Shown: positions 45,347 to 54,915, counted from the first letter of the stretch. The stretch is DNA of 64,000 nucleotides from Lactococcus termiticola (GCF_003116835.1 NZ_BFFO01000003.1:62001-126000), one strand, 5' to 3'. The notes: generated from the letters alone by a model not told the origin. Program-made: numbers and translations.

Positions 45347-46603
45347 TTAATGGCCGAGGGCCCGCAGGATATCATTCCAGGTGACCGCAATCATCAGGAG
45401 AATCATGAAGACCACGCCGATTAGCGTAATGATTGATTCCTTTTCCTGTGACAGGGGCTTTCTGCGGATGGCCTCAATAATATTGAGCAGGATTTTACCG
45501 CCGTCGAGGACCGGAATCGGGATCAGATTGACAATCCCGAGGTTAATCGACAGCATGGCCAGAAATGACAGGACGGTCGTAAAGCCGCCTTGGGCCGCCT
45601 GGCCAGAAATCTGGAAGATGGCGACCGGACCGCCCAGCTGATTGAGCGAGGGCTGGGTGATCAGATGGCCCAGGGCCTGGAAAATCAGGGTCATGGCGTT
45701 GAGCGTTTGTGTAAATCCGCCCGTGAGCTTGTCGACAAAGCCAGTCTTCATGGCTTGACCAATGCCTAAACGATAAGCTCCGGCTTCTTTTTTAGCGGCA
45801 ACATTGATGCTCTTCGACTGGCCGTTCCGCTCAATGTCGAGCTTCATCTCACGGCCGTCAGAAGCTGCGATGGTCTGTGCGACCTCGTTCCAGCTGATGG
45901 TGGCTGTGCCATTGATGGCAATGACCTTGTCGCCGGATTTAAGGCCGGCTGTATAAGCTGGCGTGTTTTCTGCGACGGTACCTACGACATTATCCGGATT
46001 GGGCACGCCCCCCTGGAGAAAGGCCAGGAGGATAAAGGCGACGAGGCCCAGGATAAAGTTGTTGAGCGGGCCTGCGAAGTTGGTCAGGATTTTACCAGGA
46101 ATGCTGGCCGATTGATATTGAACGTCGAGTGGAGCTATCCGGAGCTCTGTCCCGTCTTCTTCAATGACAGTCGCATCATGCAAGACCGGATAGCGTTTGA
46201 CTTCGCCGAAGACCTCACCTTCTATGAAGAGGGCCTCTTCAAAGTCGTATTCTGTGACCAGCATCGGGATGGCCTGCTCGAGGGTCAGCCGGTCAGACAA
46301 GTTAATCCGGCTGACTTTTTCATTTTCTAGAAATAAGGAAACCGGCTGGCCTTTTTTAATTTCTGTCGTATCATCGCCCCAGCCAGCCATGCGGACATAG
46401 CCACCAACTGGGATGATGCGGATGGTATAGAGGGTCCCGTCCTTGGCCCGGTGGCCAAAGATTTTCGGCCCCATCCCGACCGCATATTCCCGCACCAGGA
46501 TGCCCGCCTTCTTTGCAAAGAAAAGATGACCATACTCATGGATGGACACAATGATTCCAAAAACAATGATAAAGGTAATGAGTGTGATAAAGAAATGGCT
46601 CAT
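45347..46603 (-). CDS. rseP: RIP metalloprotease RseP (site-2 protease)
   Basis: A 418-residue intramembrane zinc protease. HEYGH is at residues 22-26 in the first helix, a PDZ domain occupies about 205-275 (AYTAGLKSGDKVIAING), and LDGGKIL near the C-terminus carries the third metal ligand. In this group (Eep) it cleaves peptide pheromone signal remnants and anti-sigma-type proteins. I use the second ATG (MSHFF) because AAGGA lies seven bases before it; the first is too close to the same site. Confidence 0.93.
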   Translation of the reverse strand: MSHFFITLITFIIVFGIIVSIHEYGHLFFAKKAGILVREYAVGMGPKIFGHRAKDGTLYTIRIIPVGGYVRMAGWGDDTTEIKKGQPVSLFLENEKVSRINLSDRLTLEQAIPMLVTEYDFEEALFIEGEVFGEVKRYPVLHDATVIEEDGTELRIAPLDVQYQSASIPGKILTNFAGPLNNFILGLVAFILLAFLQGGVPNPDNVVGTVAENTPAYTAGLKSGDKVIAINGTATISWNEVAQTIAASDGREMKLDIERNGQSKSINVAAKKEAGAYRLGIGQAMKTGFVDKLTGGFTQTLNAMTLIFQALGHLITQPSLNQLGGPVAIFQISGQAAQGGFTTVLSFLAMLSINLGIVNLIPIPVLDGGKILLNIIEAIRRKPLSQEKESIITLIGVVFMILLMIAVTWNDILRALGH

Positions 46604-46621
46604 GGGCATCCTTTCTCAGGC

Positions 46622-47413
46622 TTAAAACAAGCCCAGCAAGTGCATGATAGGGAAGACGAAAATCAGATTGTCAAAGCGGTCTAAGATACCGCCGTGGCCA
46701 GGCAAGAGCTTGCCAGAGTCCTTGACACCAAAGTGTCGCTTGATGGCAGACTCGACCAGGTCACCGATTTGACCAACCACTGAGAAGATAATGGCAAAGA
46801 TAATTAATTTAATAAAACCAATCTCAGGCAGGTCATGCTTGAAGAAGAGGAACATCAGGATGGTCACGACAACAGCCGCAGCGACACCACCGATAGAGCC
46901 TTCAATCGTCTTGTTTGGCGAAACCGAAGGAATCAGCTTGTTCTTGCCAAAGTACTTGCCGACAAAATAGGCTGCAATATCGGTCGCCCAGACAATCAAG
47001 AGGGCGAGAATCACGATGTATATGCTGGCATTTCTTGCCCCAAGCAGGCTCTGGAAACCAATTCCCACATAAAATGCAGAGAGAAATGGAAAGCCGACAT
47101 CCTCAAAGCTGTATTTTCCTTTTGAGAAAACCATCCCAGCCAACATGGCAAAGAGGAAGAAGGTAAAGAGCATGAGGTGACCGTCAGCACCCGGGAACCA
47201 CTGGTCGCTAATTGGCAGGGCCAGGCTCAGCGCTGCGAGCGTCGCCAGCACACCTTCAAAAGAAAGGATGCTGAGCTTTGCCATCTTGAAGAGCTCCTGC
47301 ATGGCGATGATCACCAAGAGGGCTGTAAAAAGTTCAAACCAGGCACCACCAAGGACGAGCAAGGCAATAAAAATCGCTCCCCCGATGACTCCTGTAATAA
47401 TACGTTGTAACAT
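46622..47413 (-). CDS. cdsA: phosphatidate cytidylyltransferase
   Basis: A 263-residue membrane enzyme making CDP-diacylglycerol from phosphatidate and CTP. Eight or so membrane helices; the CdsA signature SVSPNKTIEGSIGGV and GDLVESAIKRHFGVKDSG, LLPGHGGILDRFD is complete. It lies between uppS and rseP (18-base gap to rseP). Confidence 0.95.
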   Translation of the reverse strand: MLQRIITGVIGGAIFIALLVLGGAWFELFTALLVIIAMQELFKMAKLSILSFEGVLATLAALSLALPISDQWFPGADGHLMLFTFFLFAMLAGMVFSKGKYSFEDVGFPFLSAFYVGIGFQSLLGARNASIYIVILALLIVWATDIAAYFVGKYFGKNKLIPSVSPNKTIEGSIGGVAAAVVVTILMFLFFKHDLPEIGFIKLIIFAIIFSVVGQIGDLVESAIKRHFGVKDSGKLLPGHGGILDRFDNLIFVFPIMHLLGLF

Positions 47414-47458
47414 GTTTCCTCCGTAATAGAGTTAGAGTTTTTTCAGACTATAAATAAG

Positions 47459-47519
47459 GTCCTTTTCGTTCCAGAAATTCTACAAAAAGCACTGTGAGGC
47501 CGACAAGCAAAGCTTCACA
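47459..47519 (+). repeat. three-stem palindromic element, copy 9 (5' half only)
   Basis: TTTTCGTTCCAGAAATTCTA and AAAAAGCACTGTGAGGCCGAC match the left half of copy 8 almost base for base, then the first hairpin AAGC-AAA-GCTT, after which the element stops. Its stem partner is missing. It sits in the 129-base gap between uppS and cdsA, reading opposite to the operon. Confidence 0.8.
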
Positions 47520-47542
47520 ACAATAATCTTAAAAATTTTAAC

Positions 47543-48274
47543 TTACTTAGACAGGCCACCAAATCGGCGGTCACGGCTGGCATAATCCTCAAGTGCAGCG
47601 TCAAGTGCTCCCTCATCAAAGTCAGGCCAGGCTGTCTCCGTGAAATAAAGCTCGCTATAAGCCGCCTCCCAGGGCAGGAAGTTGGACAGGCGGAGCTCGC
47701 CAGAGGTCCGGATGACCAGGTCAGGGTCCTGTAGGTCACCTAGAAATGCGGTTTGTAGATGCTGGCTGATGAGTTCTTCTGTGATCTCCTCAGCAGGCAG
47801 GCCCGCCTTTGCAATGGCCTGCATAGCCAGGACCAGCTCACGACGTCCGCCGTAGTTCATGGCAAAATTAAGAATCATGCCGTCATTTTCACGTGTTTCT
47901 TCCATGGCCCGGTCGATGGCGTCAAGCGTTGCCTTAGGCATGGCTTCACGTTCGCCCGTCATCCGGATCTGGATATTTTCTGCCTTGAGTATCGGCAAAT
48001 ACTTACTGTAAAAGTCGATGGGCAGGCTCATGATGAATTTGACTTCATCCATAGGCCGGCTCCAGTTTTCAGTGGAGAAGGCATAGACTGTCATCGCCTG
48101 GATGCCCCGGCGGGAAGCATGGACTGCAGCCCGGTTCAAAGCATCCATCCCGGCCTTGTGACCAAAGATGCGAGGCTTGCCCTGAGCCTTGGCCCAGCGA
48201 CCATTGCCATCCATGATGACAGCAATATGGCCCGGCAGGCGAGATTGACTTGTTTCATTTTTTTTCTTAAACAT
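47543..48274 (-). CDS. uppS: undecaprenyl diphosphate synthase
   Basis: A 243-residue cis-prenyltransferase that builds the C55 lipid carrier for wall and teichoic-acid synthesis from FPP and IPP. HIAVIMDGNGRWAKAQGKPR with the catalytic Asp, GHKAGMDALNRAA, YAFSTENWSRP and the C-terminal DLVIRTSGELRLSNFLPWEA are all present. It is first in uppS-cdsA-rseP-proS. GAGG precedes the ATG; an extended -10 (TGGTAAAAT) lies further upstream. Confidence 0.96.
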   Translation of the reverse strand: MFKKKNETSQSRLPGHIAVIMDGNGRWAKAQGKPRIFGHKAGMDALNRAAVHASRRGIQAMTVYAFSTENWSRPMDEVKFIMSLPIDFYSKYLPILKAENIQIRMTGEREAMPKATLDAIDRAMEETRENDGMILNFAMNYGGRRELVLAMQAIAKAGLPAEEITEELISQHLQTAFLGDLQDPDLVIRTSGELRLSNFLPWEAAYSELYFTETAWPDFDEGALDAALEDYASRDRRFGGLSK

Positions 48275-48489
48275 AAGACCTCTGTCAGCTGCAGGCTTCT
48301 TTTGCTTACAGTTAGTAGGTCTATTTTACCATATTTTGCTGGCTTTTTGTAGGATAGGCAAGTATTCCTGGCCTCTGATCTGGATAAAAATTAGGAAATC
48401 CTCCTAAAATATTAGCAGATAAAAATTTGTGTTGCTTTTACTCTAGCACAAAGGGGACTAAAACAGGGCTGAGAAGACATAAAGGCAGC

Positions 48490-48530
48490 TCCCTATTGCT
48501 AGGAAGCATGCCTTCTGATTTTTTTATTTT
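48490..48530. terminator. long hairpin after the lysozyme gene
   Basis: AAGGCA and TGCCTT flank an inner stem GCTTCCTA-GCAA-TAGGGAGC with a GNRA loop (minus strand reading). The best T tract is on the plus-strand side (CTGATTTTTTTATTTT), so it fits a plus-strand or bidirectional terminator. Confidence 0.5.
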
Positions 48531-49816
48531 GCATACCAGGCAATGCCTTCGTATTTCCAGCCTCGTTTTTTAAGCGTGTCCCGCTCATTTGTAGATGCTG
48601 TCACAAAGTGGCTTCCCACGCCAGCTGCTGGATTGAAGAGGCGATAAATTGCCTTTCCTCCTCCTGAGTAGAAGGCAGTCCCTTCACGTTTCCAGCCATG
48701 CTTGCTGGTCAGGACACTGGCTTCATAGTTGTCTGTGGTATAAAGGTGCTCACCTGACTTTGGATTGTAGACACGGAAGACGCTCTTAGAGGCTGATTTT
48801 GGCGAATACCAGGCCACACCTTCATAGGTCCAGTCCACTGTTCTTTCTACAAGGGTCTGGGCCTCATTGAGGTCTGTCGTGTAGAGGTGCTCCATACTTC
48901 TTGTGTTATAGAGACGATAAACATTGTTGTAGCCTGCCGGTGGTGTTGGTGGCACAATCGAAGCCGAGAAGATGTTCTTGTAGTCAATCGATACATCTAC
49001 TGGATTTGCTCTAAGATTGCCAGTCCCTTGGAAGTACATCTGACTAGAGTACTGCCAAGCCCCGTAAGCTGTGTTACGGAGGTCGCTTGCACTTGGCTTA
49101 CCATAGAGGTATTGGGCGACCCACATGTTTTTCACACCGAGTGTATTCCCATTGATTTTGCCTGAATTAATCCAAGACGCTGACGCATAATAGCGAACAT
49201 TGTAATATCCAGCAGACTTCAACGTATTTGCAAATGTTTGAGAGGCAGAGGTCCAGTTTCCTGCGTAGCCACTTTCTGCATCTTCAATCACTACCGTGCT
49301 GGTTGGTAGGCCAAGCGCCTTGGCCTGTTTGGCAAAATAAGCGGCTTCCCCTGCTGGGTTATTGTCAATTTCAAAACGAGCAAAGTGGTAAACAGCAACC
49401 CGGAGGCCTGCCGCACGGGCCATGGCAATCTGGCTTTTAGCGTAAGGATTGGTATAGGTCGTGTGTTCTGTCAGCTTCACAACAATCGTCTTTACGCCCG
49501 CAGACTTCAAGGCGTTAAAATCAGCCTGATTCATCCAAGACTGGTAAGAAGCGATATCTACCGCATCCTTACGTGGAAGACTGCTATCGCTGGAGCTAAG
49601 ATTGTCTGGTGCATAGTCGCTGAACTGGACAACACTCCGCTTCGCTCTTGCAACTGCAGAACTGTCTTCAGAAGTCTGGGCTTGTGAGTCCTGGACTTCT
49701 TCAGCCTGGATAAAATCGCCCATCCTATGGTTTCCCACCGCTTCATCAGCGTGAACCGTCGAATAGCTCAATAGACTAAAAAGGACAATAAAAAATGACG
49801 TGATTACTTTTCTCAT
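48524..49816 (-). CDS. secreted GH25 muramidase (lysozyme) with C-terminal repeats
   Basis: A 430-residue exported wall hydrolase. A signal peptide (about 1-23, ending VHA) is followed by a low-complexity linker, the GH25 domain (about 85-285: AVDIASYQSWMNQADFNAL with the first acidic residue, VVIEDAESGYAGNW with the catalytic DxE, AQYLYGKP), and three C-terminal repeats of about 45 residues (YRLYNTRSMEHLYTTDLNE; FRVYNPKSGEHLYTTDNYE; YRLFNPAAGVGSHFVTAS), the DUF5648 type thought to bind wall. It has no phage genes around it, so it is a host enzyme. The ATG shows the leaderless promoter arrangement. Confidence 0.9.
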   Translation of the reverse strand: MRKVITSFFIVLFSLLSYSTVHADEAVGNHRMGDFIQAEEVQDSQAQTSEDSSAVARAKRSVVQFSDYAPDNLSSSDSSLPRKDAVDIASYQSWMNQADFNALKSAGVKTIVVKLTEHTTYTNPYAKSQIAMARAAGLRVAVYHFARFEIDNNPAGEAAYFAKQAKALGLPTSTVVIEDAESGYAGNWTSASQTFANTLKSAGYYNVRYYASASWINSGKINGNTLGVKNMWVAQYLYGKPSASDLRNTAYGAWQYSSQMYFQGTGNLRANPVDVSIDYKNIFSASIVPPTPPAGYNNVYRLYNTRSMEHLYTTDLNEAQTLVERTVDWTYEGVAWYSPKSASKSVFRVYNPKSGEHLYTTDNYEASVLTSKHGWKREGTAFYSGGGKAIYRLFNPAAGVGSHFVTASTNERDTLKKRGWKYEGIAWYAK

Positions 49817-49822
49817 ACACCC

Positions 49823-49831
49823 ATTTTAACA
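49823..49831 (-). promoter_or_regulatory. extended -10 of the lysozyme gene, leaderless arrangement
   Basis: Minus strand TGT-TAAAAT, six bases (GGGTGT), ATG at 49816. No ribosome-binding site. Confidence 0.5.
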
Positions 49832-49928
49832 AAAATAACATCAAATGCAAAAGCAATCATGTGAGATTTCTTTATTTCGATTTCTCAGACTTTTGTTTTA
49901 TAAGCGTTAAGCCTTTGGCTAAAGACAA

Positions 49929-49960
49929 TTAAAAAGCCCCACTAGGGAGCTTTTTGGATA
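49929..49960 (-). terminator. terminator of valS
   Basis: Minus strand AAAAAGCTCCC-TAG-TGGGGCTTTTTAA, about 65 bases after the valS stop. Confidence 0.75.
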
Positions 49961-49985
49961 AGTATGTTAACAGGATTGAGTTAGC

Positions 49986-50011
49986 CAGGAGTGGAACGAA
50001 AGGGACCACAC
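49986..50011 (-). repeat. flank fragment of the palindromic element family
   Basis: GAGTGGAACGAAAGGGACCACA, read in reverse as TGTGGTCCCTTTCGTTCCACTC, matches the left flank of copy 8 (TGTGGTCCGTTTTCGTTCCA). No stem or inner hairpin remains. Confidence 0.5.
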
Positions 50012-50022
50012 GAGAAAGCTCA

Positions 50023-52665
50023 CTACTTCTTCAACTCCTCAATTCGAGCCACCGTACTATCAAACTTCTCCTGATAATCCTCCAGCTTATCCTTCTCCTT
50101 CTGGACGACTTCAGGTTTGGCATTTGCTACAAACTTCTCGTTAGAAAGCTTGCGGTTGACCATGTCGAGTTCTTTTTGCCATTTGGCGAGCTCTTTATTA
50201 AGGCGTTCGATTTCTTCGTCGATGTTAATCAAACCAGCCAGCGGGAAGTAAAGCTCAGCCCCCGTGATGACGGCAGACATGGCCTGCTCAGGCACGTCGA
50301 CCTGCTCAGCAATCTGGAGCTCAGATGGATTGGTGAAACGTTCGATGTAGGCAGATACAGCATTCAAGAAGTCTGCTTTATCAGATTTCACAAACATTGG
50401 CACAGCTTTAGAGAGCGGAGTGTTCACTTCTGCGCGGATATTGCGGACAGCTGTGATAAGCTCAATCAGCATGGCAACGCCGTCATTCGCTTCAGCATCA
50501 TCAAATTCTGGACGCACTTCTGGGTATTTCGCGACCACGATAGAACCCGTGGTATTTGGCAGCTTCTCAAAGATTTCTTCTGTGAAGAAAGGCATGATAG
50601 GGTGGAGGAGACGGAGCACTTGGTCGAGGACATGCACCAGCACACTACGTGTGACTTCTTTTTCAGCTTCGTCTTCACCGTAAAGGACTTCCTTGGTCAA
50701 CTCGATGTACCAGTTAGCAAATTCGTCCCAGATGAAGTTATAGAGCATGTGCCCAGCCACACCAAACTCGAACTTGTCCATTTGCTCAGTGACACGTTTC
50801 ACCGTGTCATTGAGACGAGTGAGAATCCAGCGGTCTGTAACGTTACCTGCCGACTTTTCAGCGACTTTAGCGAGATTGCTTGCGACCATCTCCGCTGAAA
50901 TTTCACCGACATTCATGAGAATGTAGCGGCTAACATTCCAGATTTTGTTAATGAAATTCCAGGCGGCGTCCATTTTATCATAGCTGAAACGAACATCTTG
51001 ACCTGGTGCAGAACCATTTGAGAGGAACCAACGGAGGGCATCCGTCCCATATTGCTCGATGACATCCATCGGGTCAATCCCATTGCCGAGGGATTTCGAC
51101 ATCTTGCGCCCTTGTTCGTCACGAATCAGACCGTGAATCAGGACATTTTCAAATGGACGCTGATCTGTGAACTCAAGACTTTGGAAAATCATCCGTGACA
51201 CCCAGAAGAAGATGATATCATAGCCTGTCACCAAAGTTGATGTTGGGAAGTAGCGTTTGAAGTCTGCCGAGTCAGTGTCAGGCCAGCCCATTGTAGAGAA
51301 AGGCCAAAGGGCAGAGCTAAACCAAGTGTCCAGCACGTCTTCTTCCTGCACCCAGCCTTCGCCTTCGGGTGCTTCCATACCAACGTAAGTTTCGTCGCCA
51401 CGATACCAAGCAGGAATTTGATGTCCCCACCAGAGTTGACGAGAAATCACCCAGTCATGAACGTTTTCCATCCATTGCATGAAGGTGTCATTGAAACGAG
51501 GGGGATAGAAAGTGACCTTGTCGTCTGTGCCTTGGTTGTCAATGGCTTGCTTAGAAAGCTCATCCATTTTAACGAACCATTGAGTTGACAAGCGTGGCTC
51601 TACGATAACGCCTGTACGCTCAGAGTGGCCGACTTCGTGAACAAGCTCTTTTACAGAGACGAGTTGACCGAGTTCCTTGAGGTCCGCAACAATTTGCTTG
51701 CGGGCTTCAAAGCGGTCGAGGCCTTCGTATTTACCACCTTCAGCGTTGATGGTGCCGTCGTCATTCATCATGTTAATCATCGGCAAATCATGACGACCAG
51801 CGACTTCAAAGTCATTCGGGTCGTGAGCAGGCGTGATTTTAACGACACCGGTTCCTTTTTCCATGTCAGCGTGTTCGTCAGTGAGGATTGGGATTTTACG
51901 ATTAACCAATGGAACAATCACATTTTTACCGACCAAATCCTTGTAGCGGTCATCGGCAGGATTGACGATAACAGCTGTATCTCCGAGCAAAGTCTCAGGA
52001 CGAGTCGTCGCAATTTCCACCGTGCCTGAGCCATCTTCGAGTTTGTAGAGAATGTTGTAGAAAGCGCCGTTGACTTCTTTGTGGATTACTTCGATATCAG
52101 AAAGGGCAGTTTTGGCTTTTGGATCCCAGTTGATGAGCTTTTCGCCACGGTAAATCCAGCCTTTTTCATACAGTTTAACAAAGACCGTACGAACAGCCTT
52201 GTTCAAACCTTCATCAAGGGTGAAACGCTCTCTGTCATAGTCAACAGAAATCCCCATCTTCGCCCACTGCTCGTGGATGGTTTCAGCGTACTCATCTTTC
52301 CATTCCCAGACCTTGTCAAGGAATTTTTCACGACCAAGGTCATAACGCGAAATGCCTTGCTCTGCAAGACGTCCCTCAACCTTAGCCTGAGTCGCAATCC
52401 CGGCGTGGTCCATCCCCGGCAACCAAAGCGTATCAAAGCCCTGCATGCGCTTTTGACGAATGATGATATCTTGAAGCGTCGTATCCCAAGCGTGCCCGAG
52501 GTGGAGCTTACCCGTCACGTTTGGTGGTGGAATCACGATGCTGTAGGGATGACTTTCAGATGTTGAGCCATTTGAGCCCGGCTTGAATACGCCAGCATCA
52601 AGCCATTTTTGGTAGCGGCCGGCTTCTACTTCTTTTGGGGTGAATTTTGTGTTTAGTTCTTGCAT
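50023..52665 (-). CDS. valS: valyl-tRNA synthetase
   Basis: An 880-residue class I synthetase. HIGH form [15 protein letters not shown] near residues 46-60, CP1 editing domain with [18 protein letters not shown] form [12 protein letters not shown] near 525, the anticodon domain, and a C-terminal coiled coil of about 65 residues ([20 protein letters not shown]). The RBS is GGAGGAAACT. The T-box leader that should control it lies 2.1 kb upstream, beyond two unrelated genes reading in the same direction. Confidence 0.97.
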   Translation of the reverse strand: MQELNTKFTPKEVEAGRYQKWLDAGVFKPGSNGSTSESHPYSIVIPPPNVTGKLHLGHAWDTTLQDIIIRQKRMQGFDTLWLPGMDHAGIATQAKVEGRLAEQGISRYDLGREKFLDKVWEWKDEYAETIHEQWAKMGISVDYDRERFTLDEGLNKAVRTVFVKLYEKGWIYRGEKLINWDPKAKTALSDIEVIHKEVNGAFYNILYKLEDGSGTVEIATTRPETLLGDTAVIVNPADDRYKDLVGKNVIVPLVNRKIPILTDEHADMEKGTGVVKITPAHDPNDFEVAGRHDLPMINMMNDDGTINAEGGKYEGLDRFEARKQIVADLKELGQLVSVKELVHEVGHSERTGVIVEPRLSTQWFVKMDELSKQAIDNQGTDDKVTFYPPRFNDTFMQWMENVHDWVISRQLWWGHQIPAWYRGDETYVGMEAPEGEGWVQEEDVLDTWFSSALWPFSTMGWPDTDSADFKRYFPTSTLVTGYDIIFFWVSRMIFQSLEFTDQRPFENVLIHGLIRDEQGRKMSKSLGNGIDPMDVIEQYGTDALRWFLSNGSAPGQDVRFSYDKMDAAWNFINKIWNVSRYILMNVGEISAEMVASNLAKVAEKSAGNVTDRWILTRLNDTVKRVTEQMDKFEFGVAGHMLYNFIWDEFANWYIELTKEVLYGEDEAEKEVTRSVLVHVLDQVLRLLHPIMPFFTEEIFEKLPNTTGSIVVAKYPEVRPEFDDAEANDGVAMLIELITAVRNIRAEVNTPLSKAVPMFVKSDKADFLNAVSAYIERFTNPSELQIAEQVDVPEQAMSAVITGAELYFPLAGLINIDEEIERLNKELAKWQKELDMVNRKLSNEKFVANAKPEVVQKEKDKLEDYQEKFDSTVARIEELKK

Positions 52666-52697
52666 AGTTTCCTCCGAAATTACATTACAATTATATT

Positions 52698-53018
52698 CTA
52701 TAGCTCTGTATACTTTTTATTGTTATTCTTACTTTTTTCAACTGGATATTTCTTGTTATTTTTGACTAGTTTTTCTTTAATAATACTATCAATATCTAAA
52801 TTCAAATTATCAGCCATCATATAAGAATATATTAAAACGTCCGCTAATTCATCCTTTAATTTTTCGATGTCTGAAATACCTTCACTAGCACTTTTCCATT
52901 GGAATAATTCCAATAATTCTGAGGCTTCAAGGGAAATAGAAATCGCTAAATCTTTTTCATTATGAAACTGTCTCCAATTCCTATCATCACGAAATCTATT
53001 GATATCATCTATTATCAT
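52698..53018 (-). CDS. MazG-like nucleotide pyrophosphohydrolase
   Basis: A 106-residue all-alpha NTP pyrophosphatase. The metal motifs are [14 protein letters not shown] (ExxE) and [16 protein letters not shown] (ExxD). I start at [15 protein letters not shown] (53018), with AAAGGA upstream, giving a 14-base overlap with the DUF2075 gene, so translation is coupled. The short single-domain form resembles the dCTP pyrophosphatase / integron MazG group. The DNA is strongly AT-rich compared with neighbours. The lysine/asparagine-rich tail after residue 90 is not part of the fold. It may lower a nucleotide pool or hydrolyse modified nucleotides. Confidence 0.85.
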   Translation of the reverse strand: MIIDDINRFRDDRNWRQFHNEKDLAISISLEASELLELFQWKSASEGISDIEKLKDELADVLIYSYMMADNLNLDIDSIIKEKLVKNNKKYPVEKSKNNNKKYTEL

Positions 53019-54696
53019 GGCTTTTTCCTTTCTGGGCCTCAATCAATGCTTTTTGCAATGATTCGTCGCAGGCATAAATATAAAGTCCATAAACCCCTCG
53101 AGTTAACAAAACATTAAGTTCATTATTTAGGTTCCGTTTTATTGCAGCCTCTCCATGCTTTCTTTCGATTGCTTTCTTATTTTTCGACGCCCTTGCATCA
53201 AAAAAGATTTCCTTTTTTTGAGAATCATATTTGACGCTAGGACCTATAATAACTCCTGCAAAGTTTAAATCAAAGCCTTGGATTGTAAATGTGCTTCCAA
53301 CTTCTTTAATTGATTCAACACTCTCTGCCCAGGGCAACTGATCCGAATTGCTCGTATAGTAGTAATTCCAAGGCATTGAAAATCCATCAATCTCTACAGA
53401 CCACATTTGTTTATCACTTTTCCAATCCCAATCGTAAGAAGCAAGCATCCTTGATAATCCATATTCTGTATTTTTTGCCTTATTTTTTATTGCTTCATAC
53501 ATCTCTTCAGGTGTTTCAAAAATTTTCAATTCATACGTGTCATCCTCAGGAATTTTACCAATTTTATGTTTCCAGATAAAGTCATCTAACCAATTATTTG
53601 TTTCCTCCAACATCTGCATTCTATGCTGTTCCTGGAGCTCAATTAATTTATTTTCCAGATTAGCTTCATGTTTTAATTTCAAAACTTCTTCATTATCTAC
53701 AAACTGTTCTCCAGTTAATATTTGGTTCTCATCAAAAACCAAGATAACTATTTTAGCTATTTTTCTCAGAGCCTCCAAATGCGTTGAACCAAATTTCTTG
53801 GGAAAAGCCTGGCCATTTCTAGTCGCAAGCAGATGTCCTTCATCCACAATAACAACGTCAACTTTTTTGCCCTGAAATTGCTTCAAAAATGAATTTGGCT
53901 TCATCACTCGCTGCTCATCAAACCCCAGTTTTTTTGAAATTTGCCGGTAGACAGATAATTGTTCATTATGGTTGACTAAAACAAATGGTGCCAAGCCATT
54001 TAGCAGGACGTTATCATCTCCTTTTGATTCAAGTTGCAATTCATAAAAAACATTGGACATTAAAACAGTTTTACCACTTCCAGCATTTCCCGTAACAAGT
54101 ATTAAAGCATCCTCATCTCGAGAGAGTGACTCTTCAATTTTCATGATAATCTGTTTCTGAGCCCTTCTTTGTGAATCACTAAGCTCTTTAAAAGGTGATG
54201 ACTTATATAAGGCAGAATTTTTCACATTATTCAAATCCGGGAAAAGTAGTGGTTCTTCCTGGCTTAATTTTTTCCAACTCTCTTCAAAAATTTCTTGAAT
54301 TTTTTCTTTTGGATAATATTTCCCTTGCGGATTACCTTTACGATTATTAATTCCCCCATCACTTTTTATAGATTCTACTCCTAAAAAATAATTTATGAAT
54401 CTATTCTCTAAATCAAGTGTCACTGATTTATTCGAAAATTCATTTCCCAAAACAAGCATTCGAGAAGAAGGAGATGAATTTAGTTTCTGCCAATCATTTC
54501 TTTTCTCAATTAGATGCTGCTTTGTCCTCCGAGAGATATCATTTGTCTCTCCAACATAAACAGTATACTTTGTGTCTTTAATATCATAAACAAAATAAAC
54601 TGTTGGAAAATCAATTAAGAATCTATTATAGGAGGCATCAATCGATTGAAGGGCTTTACCAGAGTAATCTATTTTTTTAACAGCAATATCTACCAT
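53005..54696 (-). CDS. GIY-YIG nuclease fused to a DUF2075 SF1-helicase-like ATPase
   Basis: A 563-residue protein. Residues 31-110 form a GIY-YIG nuclease: VYF (33-35), YVG (47-49), R56 and the catalytic Glu in LENRF (98). The ATPase follows: Walker A GNAGSGKT (203-210), Walker B VIVDEGH (282-288), a second acidic motif VFDEN, and C-terminal motifs EVGSTFTIQGFDLNFAGVII (split: GSTFTIQGFDLNF) and NELNVLLTRGVYGLYIYA like helicase motifs V and VI. This is the DUF2075 (Schlafen-3-like) family. AT-rich (17 of 60 G+C at 53701-53760), unlike its surroundings, which suggests transfer. GGAG precedes the ATG. A defence nuclease is a reasonable guess; function is not known. Confidence 0.85.
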   Translation of the reverse strand: MVDIAVKKIDYSGKALQSIDASYNRFLIDFPTVYFVYDIKDTKYTVYVGETNDISRRTKQHLIEKRNDWQKLNSSPSSRMLVLGNEFSNKSVTLDLENRFINYFLGVESIKSDGGINNRKGNPQGKYYPKEKIQEIFEESWKKLSQEEPLLFPDLNNVKNSALYKSSPFKELSDSQRRAQKQIIMKIEESLSRDEDALILVTGNAGSGKTVLMSNVFYELQLESKGDDNVLLNGLAPFVLVNHNEQLSVYRQISKKLGFDEQRVMKPNSFLKQFQGKKVDVVIVDEGHLLATRNGQAFPKKFGSTHLEALRKIAKIVILVFDENQILTGEQFVDNEEVLKLKHEANLENKLIELQEQHRMQMLEETNNWLDDFIWKHKIGKIPEDDTYELKIFETPEEMYEAIKNKAKNTEYGLSRMLASYDWDWKSDKQMWSVEIDGFSMPWNYYYTSNSDQLPWAESVESIKEVGSTFTIQGFDLNFAGVIIGPSVKYDSQKKEIFFDARASKNKKAIERKHGEAAIKRNLNNELNVLLTRGVYGLYIYACDESLQKALIEAQKGKSHDNR

Positions 54697-54744
54697 TATT
54701 CATTCTCCAAAATTCCAAATAAAATACCGCACCCAAACACCCTA

Positions 54745-54912
54745 AAAATAGGACGCTCACGCGCGGTACCACCTAAATTCCTGTCAAATTTGACAGACAC
54801 TCATTCATATTTAACTGAAAACCCAGCAACCTTCAGTCCCGTCGACTAACGCTTTCCAGCAAACAGCGCCTCTCTTAAAGTCTAGGTGACTTACTCCTCT
54901 GAGTGATTTAAC
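54745..54912 (-). promoter_or_regulatory. T-box riboswitch leader, tRNA-Val type
   Basis: Minus strand: AGTAA in stem I (near 54890), AAGAGAGG in the distal part, then GGACTGAAGGTTGC, hairpin stems, the T-box AGGTGGTACCGCG (54762-54774), and a terminator GG...CGC / GCG...CC with a T tract (54749-54771). The T-box bulge TGGT pairs with ACCA, the 3' end of tRNAs with discriminator A; tRNA-Val has A, tRNA-Gly has U. GTT in GAAGGTTGC is the likely Val specifier, though GGT overlaps it. It precedes the DUF2075 gene, not valS directly. Confidence 0.88.
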
Positions 54913-54915
54913 CTG

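Noticed and set aside
48524-49816. Prophage endolysin
   Set aside because: It has a true signal peptide, and no holin or other phage genes adjoin it.
49954-50898. 314-codon frame antisense to the end of valS
   Set aside because: Shadow of the valS coiled coil and anticodon domain.
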